Of a DNA stretch of 64,000 nucleotides, positions 1-7,359 are shown piece by piece. The DNA comes from Gordonia neofelifaecis NRRL B-59395 (GTDB lineage: Bacteria; Actinomycetota; Actinomycetes; Mycobacteriales; Mycobacteriaceae). The stretch spans positions 1 through 64,000 of the forward strand of contig NZ_AEUD01000020.1 in NCBI RefSeq assembly GCF_000192435.1. The letters are read 5' to 3'. A model generated the notes under the pieces. The model was not told where the DNA came from and did no database searches. It saw only the letters and a list, made by a program, of their open reading frames with translations. A program made the translations under genes and the position numbers. The number at the start of each line of letters is the position of its first letter. Within the stretch, counting starts at the first letter, position 1.

Positions 1-1284
1 CGGCTCGGGGATCCGCGACCGCAGCCACATCACGGCGGCCTCGGCGATCGCGGCTTCCAGGAACCAACGGCGGAACCTCGCCGAGACGAGCAGGCCGAGC
101 AACGACAGCGGCCAGTAGTGCCGGAGCACCGCGGACCATATCTGCAGTACGCCGTACCCCAGCGCCCGGCCGACGTTGCGTGCCGCGATCACGTCGCGCG
201 CGGGAACGCCGTCGAGCGGTTTGCGAATGCGGCGGAAGATCCACCCGGACAGGATCAGGGCGATGCCGAGGCCGATCCGCGTGCGCGTCACCAGGGCCAG
301 CACGGCGATCGCCAGCGGGATGCTCGTCATCACCGGCGCCGCGAGCCCGTCGTGCCTGCGCGCGAGTTCCGCAGCCCCGGTGCCGTAGAACCTCCTGCGG
401 TCGAGCATCGCACGGAGCGACTGCCGGTGGTCGTGGGCGACGTGAGCGACCGGGTCGTACCGCACCGCCCATCCGTCGGCGTGCGTGCGCCAGCAGAGGT
501 CGACGTCCTCAGCGACCCGCAGCGATTCGTCGAAGCGACCGAATGCGGTGCGGCGCACCACCATCGCCGCGCTCGGCACGTACGCGATGGGAGTGCCCGG
601 CCGGACCGGCCCCTCGTTGGGCCCCATGTCGAGCGACGAGAAGCCGTTGGCGTAGGCGGCGACCGGACGACGCCCGCCGTCATCGCCGGCGGGGTCGTCG
701 AGTCCGACGATCCGGGGGGCGACGATCCCGACGACGGGGTCCGAGAAGTGACTGAGCAGCATCGTGAGCCACTCGCCCTGGGGCACCGTGTCGGAGTCGA
801 GGAAGGCGACGAAGTCTGTCTCGGCGGCATCGAATCCGGCGTTCCGCGCGGCGCCGGGGCCCGAGTTGACATCGAGCCGGATCAATTGGACTCGGTCGTC
901 GTCGACGACCGTCAGCGGTCGCTCCGACGCGTCGTCCACCACGATGACCCGGAGCCCGGGCAGTGCCTCGATCAGCCGATCGACGCCTGTCTGGTTGTCG
1001 TGGGCCGGGATCACGACCGTCACATCCGACTCCTGCGGACCGGCCATCGGCCGCGGATGCGCGATGCCGGCGTCGAGTAGCGTCCGGGCCAGATTGCGCG
1101 TGCCCGCATCGCAGACCTCGATCCGGCCGTCGGCCGACGTCATGCCGAGGGCCTTGTCTGACATCTTGAGCACTCGCAGCGGTGACCCGCCGACGAGATT
1201 CCGAAGGTCGCCGTGCCGCACGCAGCGAGGGTCGATCTGGACCTGGAACCCGACCGGCAGTTCCCTGATCGGAGGTACGGTCAC
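1..1284 (-). CDS. mftF: Mycofactocin glycosyltransferase MftF (3' end beyond the window)
   Basis: This is the family-2 glycosyltransferase that adds glucose units to premycofactocin. I translated it by hand, and 428 codons stay open to position 1, so its C-terminus lies outside. A GT-A core begins near residue 88 with VTVVIPAHD, the metal-binding DSD is at 163-165, and the AEDVDLCWR acceptor region is at 258-266. Hydrophobic helices near 318-350 and 388-402 suggest membrane attachment. The GTG start is chosen because it overlaps the mftE stop as GTGA, which implies translational coupling. It is the last mft gene visible; mftG, if present, would follow to the left. The family call is firm. Confidence 0.95.
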   Translation of the reverse strand, partial: MTVPPIRELPVGFQVQIDPRCVRHGDLRNLVGGSPLRVLKMSDKALGMTSADGRIEVCDAGTRNLARTLLDAGIAHPRPMAGPQESDVTVVIPAHDNQTGVDRLIEALPGLRVIVVDDASERPLTVVDDDRVQLIRLDVNSGPGAARNAGFDAAETDFVAFLDSDTVPQGEWLTMLLSHFSDPVVGIVAPRIVGLDDPAGDDGGRRPVAAYANGFSSLDMGPNEGPVRPGTPIAYVPSAAMVVRRTAFGRFDESLRVAEDVDLCWRTHADGWAVRYDPVAHVAHDHRQSLRAMLDRRRFYGTGAAELARRHDGLAAPVMTSIPLAIAVLALVTRTRIGLGIALILSGWIFRRIRKPLDGVPARDVIAARNVGRALGYGVLQIWSAVLRHYWPLSLLGLLVSARFRRWFLEAAIAEAAVMWLRSRIPEP

Positions 1285-1994
1285 CGAAGCCTCCCGGCCT
1301 CGTCGACATTCCAGTCCCGCAACCCGACCGCGAGTCGGTCGGCGAGTCCGGCCAGCAGTTCCGTGCCGTGGTCGGGATCGGCCGCCGTCGCGTCGCCGAG
1401 GACGCCGTTCGGCGACACCGCCGCCACCCCGCCTTCCCGCAGCGGACCGAGCAGGGCCGCGATCGGCGAGGTGTTACCCGCCGCGGCGAGGCTCCGGCGC
1501 ACGTCGTCCGGGGCAAGACTCAGCATCACGCTCGTCTCGGTGTGGCCCGCGTGGGCGTCGGCGCCCGGGAAGGCGCAGGGGAAGAACGCCGCATCCCGGC
1601 CCTCGTATCGCAGTCGCGCGACCGCGGTCGCAAGCGCCTGACCGTTGCCTCCGTGAGCGTTCACGAAGAGCAGTCTGCCCGCCCATCGCATGGCGCTGCG
1701 GCCGTATTCGAGAACGACCAGTTCCAAGGCCTCACGACCGATGGAGACGGTTCCGGGAAAACCCTCATGCTCGCCTGAAGCGCCGTACGGAATCGCCGGG
1801 GCGAGCAGAACGTTCGATGAATCACCAAGGGCAGCAACTGCTTCGCGAGCAACTGCGACCGCGATGCGGTGATCGGTGTCCAGCGGCAGATGTGGGCCAT
1901 GCTGCTCGACGGCCCCGATCGGCACGACTATCGTCGGCTCGGTCCCGACCAGTTCATGCCACGTCCGGGACGCCAATTCGGTCGCCGGTGTCAT
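1281..1994 (-). CDS. mftE: Mycofactocin precursor peptide peptidase MftE
   Basis: This 237-residue creatininase-family metallopeptidase releases the C-terminal Val-Tyr dipeptide (as AHDP) from MftC-modified MftA. Metal ligands of the family are visible as E30, H32 and D41 in the stretch VEQHGPHLPLDTD. NAHGGN and HAGHTETS further along supply the remaining ligands and the glycine-rich loop. Length is normal for the family. It overlaps mftF by 4 bases and is divergent from the racemase gene at 2179. It lies about 14.4 kb from mftD, whereas in most mycobacteria mftD and mftE are neighbours. Confidence 0.95.
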   Translation of the reverse strand: MTPATELASRTWHELVGTEPTIVVPIGAVEQHGPHLPLDTDHRIAVAVAREAVAALGDSSNVLLAPAIPYGASGEHEGFPGTVSIGREALELVVLEYGRSAMRWAGRLLFVNAHGGNGQALATAVARLRYEGRDAAFFPCAFPGADAHAGHTETSVMLSLAPDDVRRSLAAAGNTSPIAALLGPLREGGVAAVSPNGVLGDATAADPDHGTELLAGLADRLAVGLRDWNVDEAGRLR

Positions 1995-2099
1995 TGCGAC
2001 AACGTTACCGATGCGGACCCTCGCTAGGGAACCGTTGGGCCCCGATTTCCCTCCCTGCGGACCCCAGGCGAACCACGGACCCCATCAGTGCCGTTCCGG

Positions 2100-2113
2100 T
2101 ACATATGTATAGT
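2100..2113 (+). promoter_or_regulatory. Palindrome and possible -10 box between mftE and the racemase gene
   Basis: TACATATGTA at 2100-2109 is a perfect 10-bp palindrome in the divergent gap. It overlaps TATAGT at 2108-2113, a good -10 element for the plus-strand gene starting at 2179. No convincing -35 element is visible. The promoter role is inferred from position and base composition. Confidence 0.35.
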
Positions 2114-2178
2114 GACGACCGAACGTGACATGGACCACGCGATCTCGCGATGGTCAGACCTGCGATCGGAGCTTTCCC

Positions 2179-3288
2179 GTGACTTCTCCCACCCGTCAGC
2201 CGTCCGGCCGTTCCGGCCCGCTCGCCGGCATCCGAGTCATCGAGTTCGCGGGCATCGGCCCCGGACCGCACGCCGCGATGCTGCTGGCCGACCTCGGTGC
2301 CGACGTCCTGCGCGTCCAACGACCGGGCCAGCTCCCCGACCCGAATCGGAACGCCGACGCCCTGCTCCGCGGCCGCCGCATGATCGAGGCGAACCTCAAG
2401 AATCCGGCCGACCGCGAGACCATTCTCAATCTGGTCGCCAAGGCCGACGTGGTGATCGAGGGATTCCGCCCCGGCGTCATGGAGCGTCTCGGATTCGGCC
2501 CGGACGACCTGCACGCGGTGAACCCCGCACTGGTCTACGGCCGGATGACCGGCTGGGGACAGGACGGTCCGCGCGCCGAGCTCGCCGGCCACGACATGAA
2601 CTACATCTCGCTGACCGGCATGCTGCACGCCATCGGTCGCCCCGACGAGAAGCCGACCCCGCCGCTGAACCTGGTCGGCGACTTCGGCGGCGGCTCGATG
2701 TTCCTGGTCATGGGCGTGCTCGCCGCGCTCGTCGAGCGGTCGGTGTCCGGCAAGGGCGACGTGATCGACGCCGCCATGTGCGACGGCGCGTCCGTGCTCG
2801 GTCAGATGATGTGGGCCTTCCGCGGAACCGGCCTGTGGCAGGATCGCCGCGGCGTCAATCTCCTCGACACCGGCGCCCCGTTCTACGAGGTCTACGAGAC
2901 CTCCGACGGCAAGTGGATGGCCGTCGGCGCGATCGAGCCGCAGTTCTACGCGGAGCTCCTCAAGGGCCTCGAACTCGACCCCGAGTCACTGCCGAACCAG
3001 CTGGACGTGACCAAGTGGGGTGAGCTGAAGCAGACGTTCACCGACACGTTCAAGACCAAGACGCGCGACGAGTGGGCCGCGATCTTCGACGGCACCGATG
3101 CCTGCACGTCGCCGATCCTCGACTACACCGAGGCGCCTGCTGATCCGCATCTCGCCGCGCGCGGCACCCTCGTCGAGATCGACGGCGTGATGCAGGCCCA
3201 GGTGGCCCCGCGCTTCGCGCGCTCTGCCACCGAGACGCCGACCGGCCCGGTCCGCGAGGCCACCGACCCCGCCACCGTCTGGCAGTAG
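2179..3288 (+). CDS. mcr: Alpha-methylacyl-CoA racemase (CoA-transferase family III)
   Basis: The 369-residue product belongs to the AMACR/MCR branch of family III CoA-transferases, which epimerises 2-methylacyl-CoA esters between R and S. Such racemisation is needed before beta-oxidation of sterol side chains and pristanic acid. The N-terminal block GIRVIEFAGIGPGPHAA is typical. The catalytic His (AGHDMNYI) and Asp (NLVGDFGGGS) of the racemase subfamily are present, with a cysteine-containing block further on (AAMCDGASVLG). The GTG at 2179 is preferred over the upstream ATG at 2125 because CGGAGC lies about 8 bases before it and homology starts there. It fits the acyl-CoA dehydrogenase operon nearby. 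Confidence 0.88.
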   Translation: MTSPTRQPSGRSGPLAGIRVIEFAGIGPGPHAAMLLADLGADVLRVQRPGQLPDPNRNADALLRGRRMIEANLKNPADRETILNLVAKADVVIEGFRPGVMERLGFGPDDLHAVNPALVYGRMTGWGQDGPRAELAGHDMNYISLTGMLHAIGRPDEKPTPPLNLVGDFGGGSMFLVMGVLAALVERSVSGKGDVIDAAMCDGASVLGQMMWAFRGTGLWQDRRGVNLLDTGAPFYEVYETSDGKWMAVGAIEPQFYAELLKGLELDPESLPNQLDVTKWGELKQTFTDTFKTKTRDEWAAIFDGTDACTSPILDYTEAPADPHLAARGTLVEIDGVMQAQVAPRFARSATETPTGPVREATDPATVWQ

Positions 3289-3298
3289 CGACCGTCCC

Positions 3299-3338
3299 AG
3301 GCTGGTCGAGCAACCGCCCCGAGCTGCTCGACCAGCCT
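3299..3338 (+). terminator. Hairpin after the racemase gene
   Basis: Perfect 14-bp arms, AGGCTGGTCGAGCA at 3299-3312 and TGCTCGACCAGCCT at 3325-3338, flank a 12-base loop ten bases after the stop codon. There is no T-tract, so this could act as a factor-independent stop of the actinobacterial kind or be a dispersed palindromic element. Confidence 0.55.
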
Positions 3339-3374
3339 GTGACGTCGAGTCCGAAATCGCACCGAACCCATAAC

Positions 3375-3388
3375 TAGAACATGTTATA
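3375..3388. promoter_or_regulatory. KstR-type operator
   Basis: TAGAACATGTTATA fits the KstR consensus TNNAACNNGTTNNA at every fixed position. It ends 33 bases before the ATG of the mycofactocin-coupled SDR at 3422. KstR is the TetR-family repressor of cholesterol catabolism in mycobacteria and rhodococci and is derepressed by 3-oxo-cholestenoyl-CoA. Regulation here is inferred from the match. Confidence 0.75.
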
Positions 3389-3421
3389 GTTTCCTCTGCA
3401 CACAACGAGAGGCACACGAGC

Positions 3422-4222
3422 ATGGGACAGTTCGACGGACAGGTCGTCTACATCACCGGTATCGCCCGAGGACAGGGACGCAATCATGCGCTCCGCTTCG
3501 CGCGCGAGGGCGCGTCGATCATCGGCATGGACATCGCGGGCCCGGTGGCCGAGCACATGACCTACCCGTCGTCGACCACTGACGACCTCGCCGAGACCGT
3601 GCGCCTCGTCGAGGAGGCCGGCGGCAAGATCCTCGCTCGCCAGGGCGACACGCGCGACCTCGCCTTTCAGCAGCAGCTGGTCGCCGACGGCGTCGAGCAG
3701 TTCGGCCGCCTCGACCACATCGTGGCGAACGCGGGCATCCTGACCTGGGGCCTCACCTGGGAGCTGACCGAAGAGCAGTTCACCGACGTGGTCGACGTCA
3801 ATCTCGTCGGCACCTGGAAGACGCTGAAGGCCGCGATCCCCGCCGTGCTGGATGCGGGCAACGGCGGAAGCGTCACGATCATCTCCTCGGTCGCCGGACT
3901 CAAGGCGATGCCCGTTCAGGCGTCCTACTCGGCGTCCAAGTTCGGCCTCCGCGGTCTCGCGCAGACCGCGGCGAAGGAGCTGGGGCCCAAGCAGGTTCGC
4001 GTCAACACCGTGCATCCGTACGCCGTCCACACGCCGATGGGACTCGAGGACACCTCCGCCATGAAGGCCTTCGAGGAGTACGGCATGCACTTCCCGTCGC
4101 TGCTCGGCCACTACCCGGTCGCCAGCCTCGACGACCTGTCGGACGCAGTCCTCTACCTGTCGTCGGCGAAGTCCGTCACCGGTGCCGAGTTCCAGATCGA
4201 CATGGGGCACTCGAAGGTCTGA
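3422..4222 (+). CDS. Mycofactocin-coupled SDR family oxidoreductase
   Basis: This 266-residue short-chain dehydrogenase belongs to the subfamily with a nonexchangeable NAD that passes electrons to mycofactocin. It shows the Rossmann motif TGIARGQG, an insert around YPSSTTDDLAETV and the active-site series ISSVAGLKAMP with YSASK. The nearest named members are carveol-dehydrogenase-like enzymes, so an alcohol or ketone of a terpenoid or sterol is a likely substrate. It sits behind a KstR box and is followed after 9 bases by an IclR regulator on the same strand. The subfamily assignment rests on motif style, and the substrate is unknown. Confidence 0.88.
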   Translation: MGQFDGQVVYITGIARGQGRNHALRFAREGASIIGMDIAGPVAEHMTYPSSTTDDLAETVRLVEEAGGKILARQGDTRDLAFQQQLVADGVEQFGRLDHIVANAGILTWGLTWELTEEQFTDVVDVNLVGTWKTLKAAIPAVLDAGNGGSVTIISSVAGLKAMPVQASYSASKFGLRGLAQTAAKELGPKQVRVNTVHPYAVHTPMGLEDTSAMKAFEEYGMHFPSLLGHYPVASLDDLSDAVLYLSSAKSVTGAEFQIDMGHSKV

Positions 4223-4231
4223 CGGCGACCG

Positions 4232-5002
4232 ATGACGACAGCAGATCGAACGGCGCCGCGACCCGGCGTCCTGGAGCGCGCCGCGACCGTCATGGACGTG
4301 TTCGCGTACGGGCGGCACAGCGCGAGCCTCGACGACGTCACCGCCGACACCGGACTGCCTCGGTCGACGACTTTCCGGATCCTGCAGCAACTCGTCGCCC
4401 TGGAATGGCTCGAGCACGGTCCCGCCGGGTATCGGCTCGGCCGACGGGCGGCCGCGCTCAACCGGACCGCCGTCGACTACTCCACGCTGCGCGCCGCGGC
4501 GGCAGATCCGCTCGCCGATCTGAACATGCAGACCGGCGGCGTGTGCCACCTCGGCGTGCTGGAGGGCCGATTCGTCCACTATCTCGACAAGGTCGGCGGG
4601 CCGGCGAACCGATCGATCCCGTCCCGCGTCGGAGCACAGCTCGCCGCCGACGAGACCGTGAGCGGTCAGGTGCTCCTGGCGGGCATGCAGCCGGAGGACG
4701 TGGACCGGCTGATGGGCGGCGGCGCCCTGTGCAGTTCGGTCGGCGGCCCCGGTGCCGCCGGTCTGCACGACCGCCTCAACCGTGTCCGCGCCGCCCGGGG
4801 CGTCGCCTTCTCGTTCGGTGACCGCTGCACCATCGGCATCAGTTCGGTGGCGGCCGCGGTGATGGGGCCGCACGGTCCGGTCGCCTCGATCTCGGTCGCC
4901 GCCCGCCGCGCCGTCCATCTGGAGTCGCTGGCACCGGTGGTCGTCGCCGCGGCGACCGCCACCAGCGCGTCCCTGTTCCCCGACCTGCGCCGCCGCCGGT
5001 GA
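4232..5002 (+). CDS. IclR-family transcriptional regulator
   Basis: The 256-residue protein has an N-terminal winged helix-turn-helix (residues about 12-75, with DDVTADTGLPRSTTFRILQQL as the helix-turn-helix) and a C-terminal IclR effector domain (about 85-245). It probably forms one transcript with the SDR ending at 4222. It is convergent with the acyl-CoA dehydrogenase operon ending at 5029. A role in controlling that operon, or the palindrome at 15420, is plausible but unproven. Effectors of IclR proteins are usually small acids or CoA-pathway intermediates. Confidence 0.88.
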   Translation: MTTADRTAPRPGVLERAATVMDVFAYGRHSASLDDVTADTGLPRSTTFRILQQLVALEWLEHGPAGYRLGRRAAALNRTAVDYSTLRAAAADPLADLNMQTGGVCHLGVLEGRFVHYLDKVGGPANRSIPSRVGAQLAADETVSGQVLLAGMQPEDVDRLMGGGALCSSVGGPGAAGLHDRLNRVRAARGVAFSFGDRCTIGISSVAAAVMGPHGPVASISVAARRAVHLESLAPVVVAAATATSASLFPDLRRRR

Positions 5003-5028
5003 CCCGGGGCGGCGCAGTCGGGTAGCCG

Positions 5029-6156
5029 TCAGGCCGCGCCGCCGATCGCCGGAGCGGACGGCACCAATTCACCGAGTTCGGCCGCCACCTGCGCGGCCGT
5101 GCCGTTGGTGAACGCGATCTGCCTGCCCCACAAGAAGTATCGGTGGATCGGATACGTGATGTCGGCGCCCAGGCCGCCGTGCAGATGCTGCGTCGCATGC
5201 ACCACGCGCAGTCCTCCGTGCGACGCCCACCATGTCGCGACACAGGACGCCACCGTCACCTCGATGCGGGAGTCCGCCTCGCCGGTACCGCAGCCGTCCG
5301 CCAGCCACGCGGCCTTCATCGTGGTCAACGCCAGCGCCTGGGTGTCGAGATAGGCGTCGGCGGCCCGCACCGCGACGGACTGATTGGTCGACAGCGGACG
5401 CCCGAACTGCTCCCGCTCGCTGGTGTAGGCGGCGGTGCGCGCCAACGCCTCCCGGCCCACCCCGAGCTGGAGCCCGGCCTGGGCGATCCGGCAGCGGTCC
5501 AGCAGCCAGCGCCCCTGGTCGACGCCGTCGGTATCGGGCAGCAGCTCGTCGACGACGGCCCCGACGAAACGCACGGCGCCCGCGGAGACCCGCGAGGTCA
5601 CCGACGCCGAGTCCACCTGCACACCGTCGGCGGCGGCCGACACCAATGCCAGACGGGTGCGTCCGCCGAGGTCCGCGGGGAGAAGGAACGAGTCCGCGAC
5701 CGGCGCGCCCTCGATCATCGGCACGTTCCCGTCGAGCCGATACCCGTCCCCGGACGGAGTCAGCCGCAGCCGGTCCTGCGCACCGGGCGCGCCGACGACG
5801 ATCGTGGAACCGTCGACGATCGACGGCAGCCGGCGGGCGCGCTGCTCGGCCGAACCGAAGCGGCTCAGTGGGAGCGCCGCACCGGCGACCACCGGCCACA
5901 GCGGTACCGGTGCCACCGCGGCACCGTGCTGCTCCTCGATCGCGACCAGTCCGGTCGTCCCGAGATCCGCGCCGCCGTCGGCCTCCGGCAGCGGTGCCGC
6001 CAGCAGTCCGGTCGAGGCGAGGCTCGCCCACAGCTCACGGTCGAATCCGCCGTCGGCCTCGACCTTCTCGATGCGTCCGACCTCGGCGTACTGCCGGAAG
6101 ACGTCGGCGGCCAGTCCGGCCAGGTCGAGCAGCGTCTCATCCCGATCGAAGTTCAT
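5029..6156 (-). CDS. Acyl-CoA dehydrogenase, beta-type subunit (FadE29-like)
   Basis: The 375-residue protein has an acyl-CoA dehydrogenase fold with a degenerate middle domain. Its C-terminal signature QHLHGGLGADITYPIHRYF is typical of the beta subunits of heterotetrameric steroid acyl-CoA dehydrogenases. The start overlaps the stop of the preceding gene as ATGA, so the two chains should be made in equal amounts. In cholesterol degradation such alpha2beta2 enzymes (for example ChsE1-ChsE2) dehydrogenate side-chain CoA esters. It is the last gene of the ten-gene operon. The substrate is inferred from context. Confidence 0.85.
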   Translation of the reverse strand: MNFDRDETLLDLAGLAADVFRQYAEVGRIEKVEADGGFDRELWASLASTGLLAAPLPEADGGADLGTTGLVAIEEQHGAAVAPVPLWPVVAGAALPLSRFGSAEQRARRLPSIVDGSTIVVGAPGAQDRLRLTPSGDGYRLDGNVPMIEGAPVADSFLLPADLGGRTRLALVSAAADGVQVDSASVTSRVSAGAVRFVGAVVDELLPDTDGVDQGRWLLDRCRIAQAGLQLGVGREALARTAAYTSEREQFGRPLSTNQSVAVRAADAYLDTQALALTTMKAAWLADGCGTGEADSRIEVTVASCVATWWASHGGLRVVHATQHLHGGLGADITYPIHRYFLWGRQIAFTNGTAAQVAAELGELVPSAPAIGGAA

Positions 6157-7349
6157 TTCTTCGCGTCCTTTCGCCGACGTGAGCCCAGGGTCATTCCGAG
6201 GGTGCGTGCGGCGACCATCTCCCGCATCACTTCATTGCTGCCGCCGCCGAAGGTGTTGTTCTGCGCGCGGCGGCCGAGGTGTTCCACCCGGCCGTGCACG
6301 GCCGCACCCGGCGACTCCGGACGCAGCGCTCCCGCCGAGCCGAGCACGCCGAGCAGCGTGTTGTAGGCGGCCACCACCGATTCGGTGCCGAAGATCTTGG
6401 CGGCTGCGGAGTCGCCGCCGGAGAGGGTGTTGCCCGCGATGTCGGAGACCAGCTTGAGATTGATCAGATCGGTCGCCGCCAGCCGCGCGTACAGCTCCCC
6501 CATCTCCGACCGCACCCATGGCTGCTCGTACGCCGCGGGCAGTCCGTCCGTCGGCGTCTGCGCCCAGTCGAGTACCTCGTCGAACAGCTGATTGGCGATG
6601 CCGCCGCGGGCGGCGAGCGCCACGCGCTCGTGATTGAGCTGGTCGGTGATGATCGACCAGCCGGCATTGAGCTCCCCCACCACATTGGCGAGCGGGACCC
6701 GGACGTCCTCGTAGTAGGTGGCCGACGTGTCGATGCCGCCGACGGTGTCGATTCTGGTCACCGAGAATCCCGGCGAGCTGGTCGGGACCATGACGACCGA
6801 GATCCCGCTGTGCGTCGGTGCCTCCGGGTCGGTGCGGACGGCGAGCCACACCCAGTCCGCGTACATACCGGCGCTGGTGAAGATCTTGTTGCCGTTGATG
6901 ACGAGGTCGTCGCCGTCGACGACGGCCCGGGTGTTCAAGGCCGCCAGATCCGTGCCCGCGTTCGGCTCGGTGTAGCCGATCGCGAAGGTCAGCGTTCCGG
7001 CCAGGATGTCGGGCAGGAAGAACGCCTTCTGCCGGTCGGTGCCGTACTTCATCAGCGCCGGGGCGACGGTGTTGAGGGTGACCAGGGACAGTGGGGCGTT
7101 CGCCCGGACCACCTCGTCGTAGAAGACGTACAGTGCCTCGGGATCCTCGCCGCGGCCGCCGTACTCCTCGGGCCAGCCCAGCCCCAGCCAGCCGTCGGCG
7201 CCCATGCGGTGCAGCAGCCGGGTGAAGGTGGGGCCGCCCTCGGTCTGGTCGACGAGGTCGCGGCGGTCGTCGTCGTCGATCAAGTCCGCGAAGTAGTCGC
7301 GCAGTTCCGTGCGCAGTCGTTTCGTCCGATCGGACAGGTCTGGTCTCAT
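6153..7349 (-). CDS. Acyl-CoA dehydrogenase, alpha-type subunit (FadE26/FadE28-like)
   Basis: This 398-residue acyl-CoA dehydrogenase carries the FAD-binding stretch IGYTEPNAGTDLAALNTRA and the C-terminal QNNTFGGGSNEVMRE, the form found in alpha subunits. The ATG at 7349 is chosen over one at 7400 because GAGGAGA precedes it and the upstream gene ends at 7360. It should pair with the beta-type product encoded immediately downstream to form an alpha2beta2 flavoenzyme that introduces a double bond into a bulky acyl-CoA. The chain length it accepts cannot be read from the sequence. Confidence 0.85.
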   Translation of the reverse strand: MRPDLSDRTKRLRTELRDYFADLIDDDDRRDLVDQTEGGPTFTRLLHRMGADGWLGLGWPEEYGGRGEDPEALYVFYDEVVRANAPLSLVTLNTVAPALMKYGTDRQKAFFLPDILAGTLTFAIGYTEPNAGTDLAALNTRAVVDGDDLVINGNKIFTSAGMYADWVWLAVRTDPEAPTHSGISVVMVPTSSPGFSVTRIDTVGGIDTSATYYEDVRVPLANVVGELNAGWSIITDQLNHERVALAARGGIANQLFDEVLDWAQTPTDGLPAAYEQPWVRSEMGELYARLAATDLINLKLVSDIAGNTLSGGDSAAAKIFGTESVVAAYNTLLGVLGSAGALRPESPGAAVHGRVEHLGRRAQNNTFGGGSNEVMREMVAARTLGMTLGSRRRKDAKK

Positions 7350-7359
7350 CGGGGTCTCC

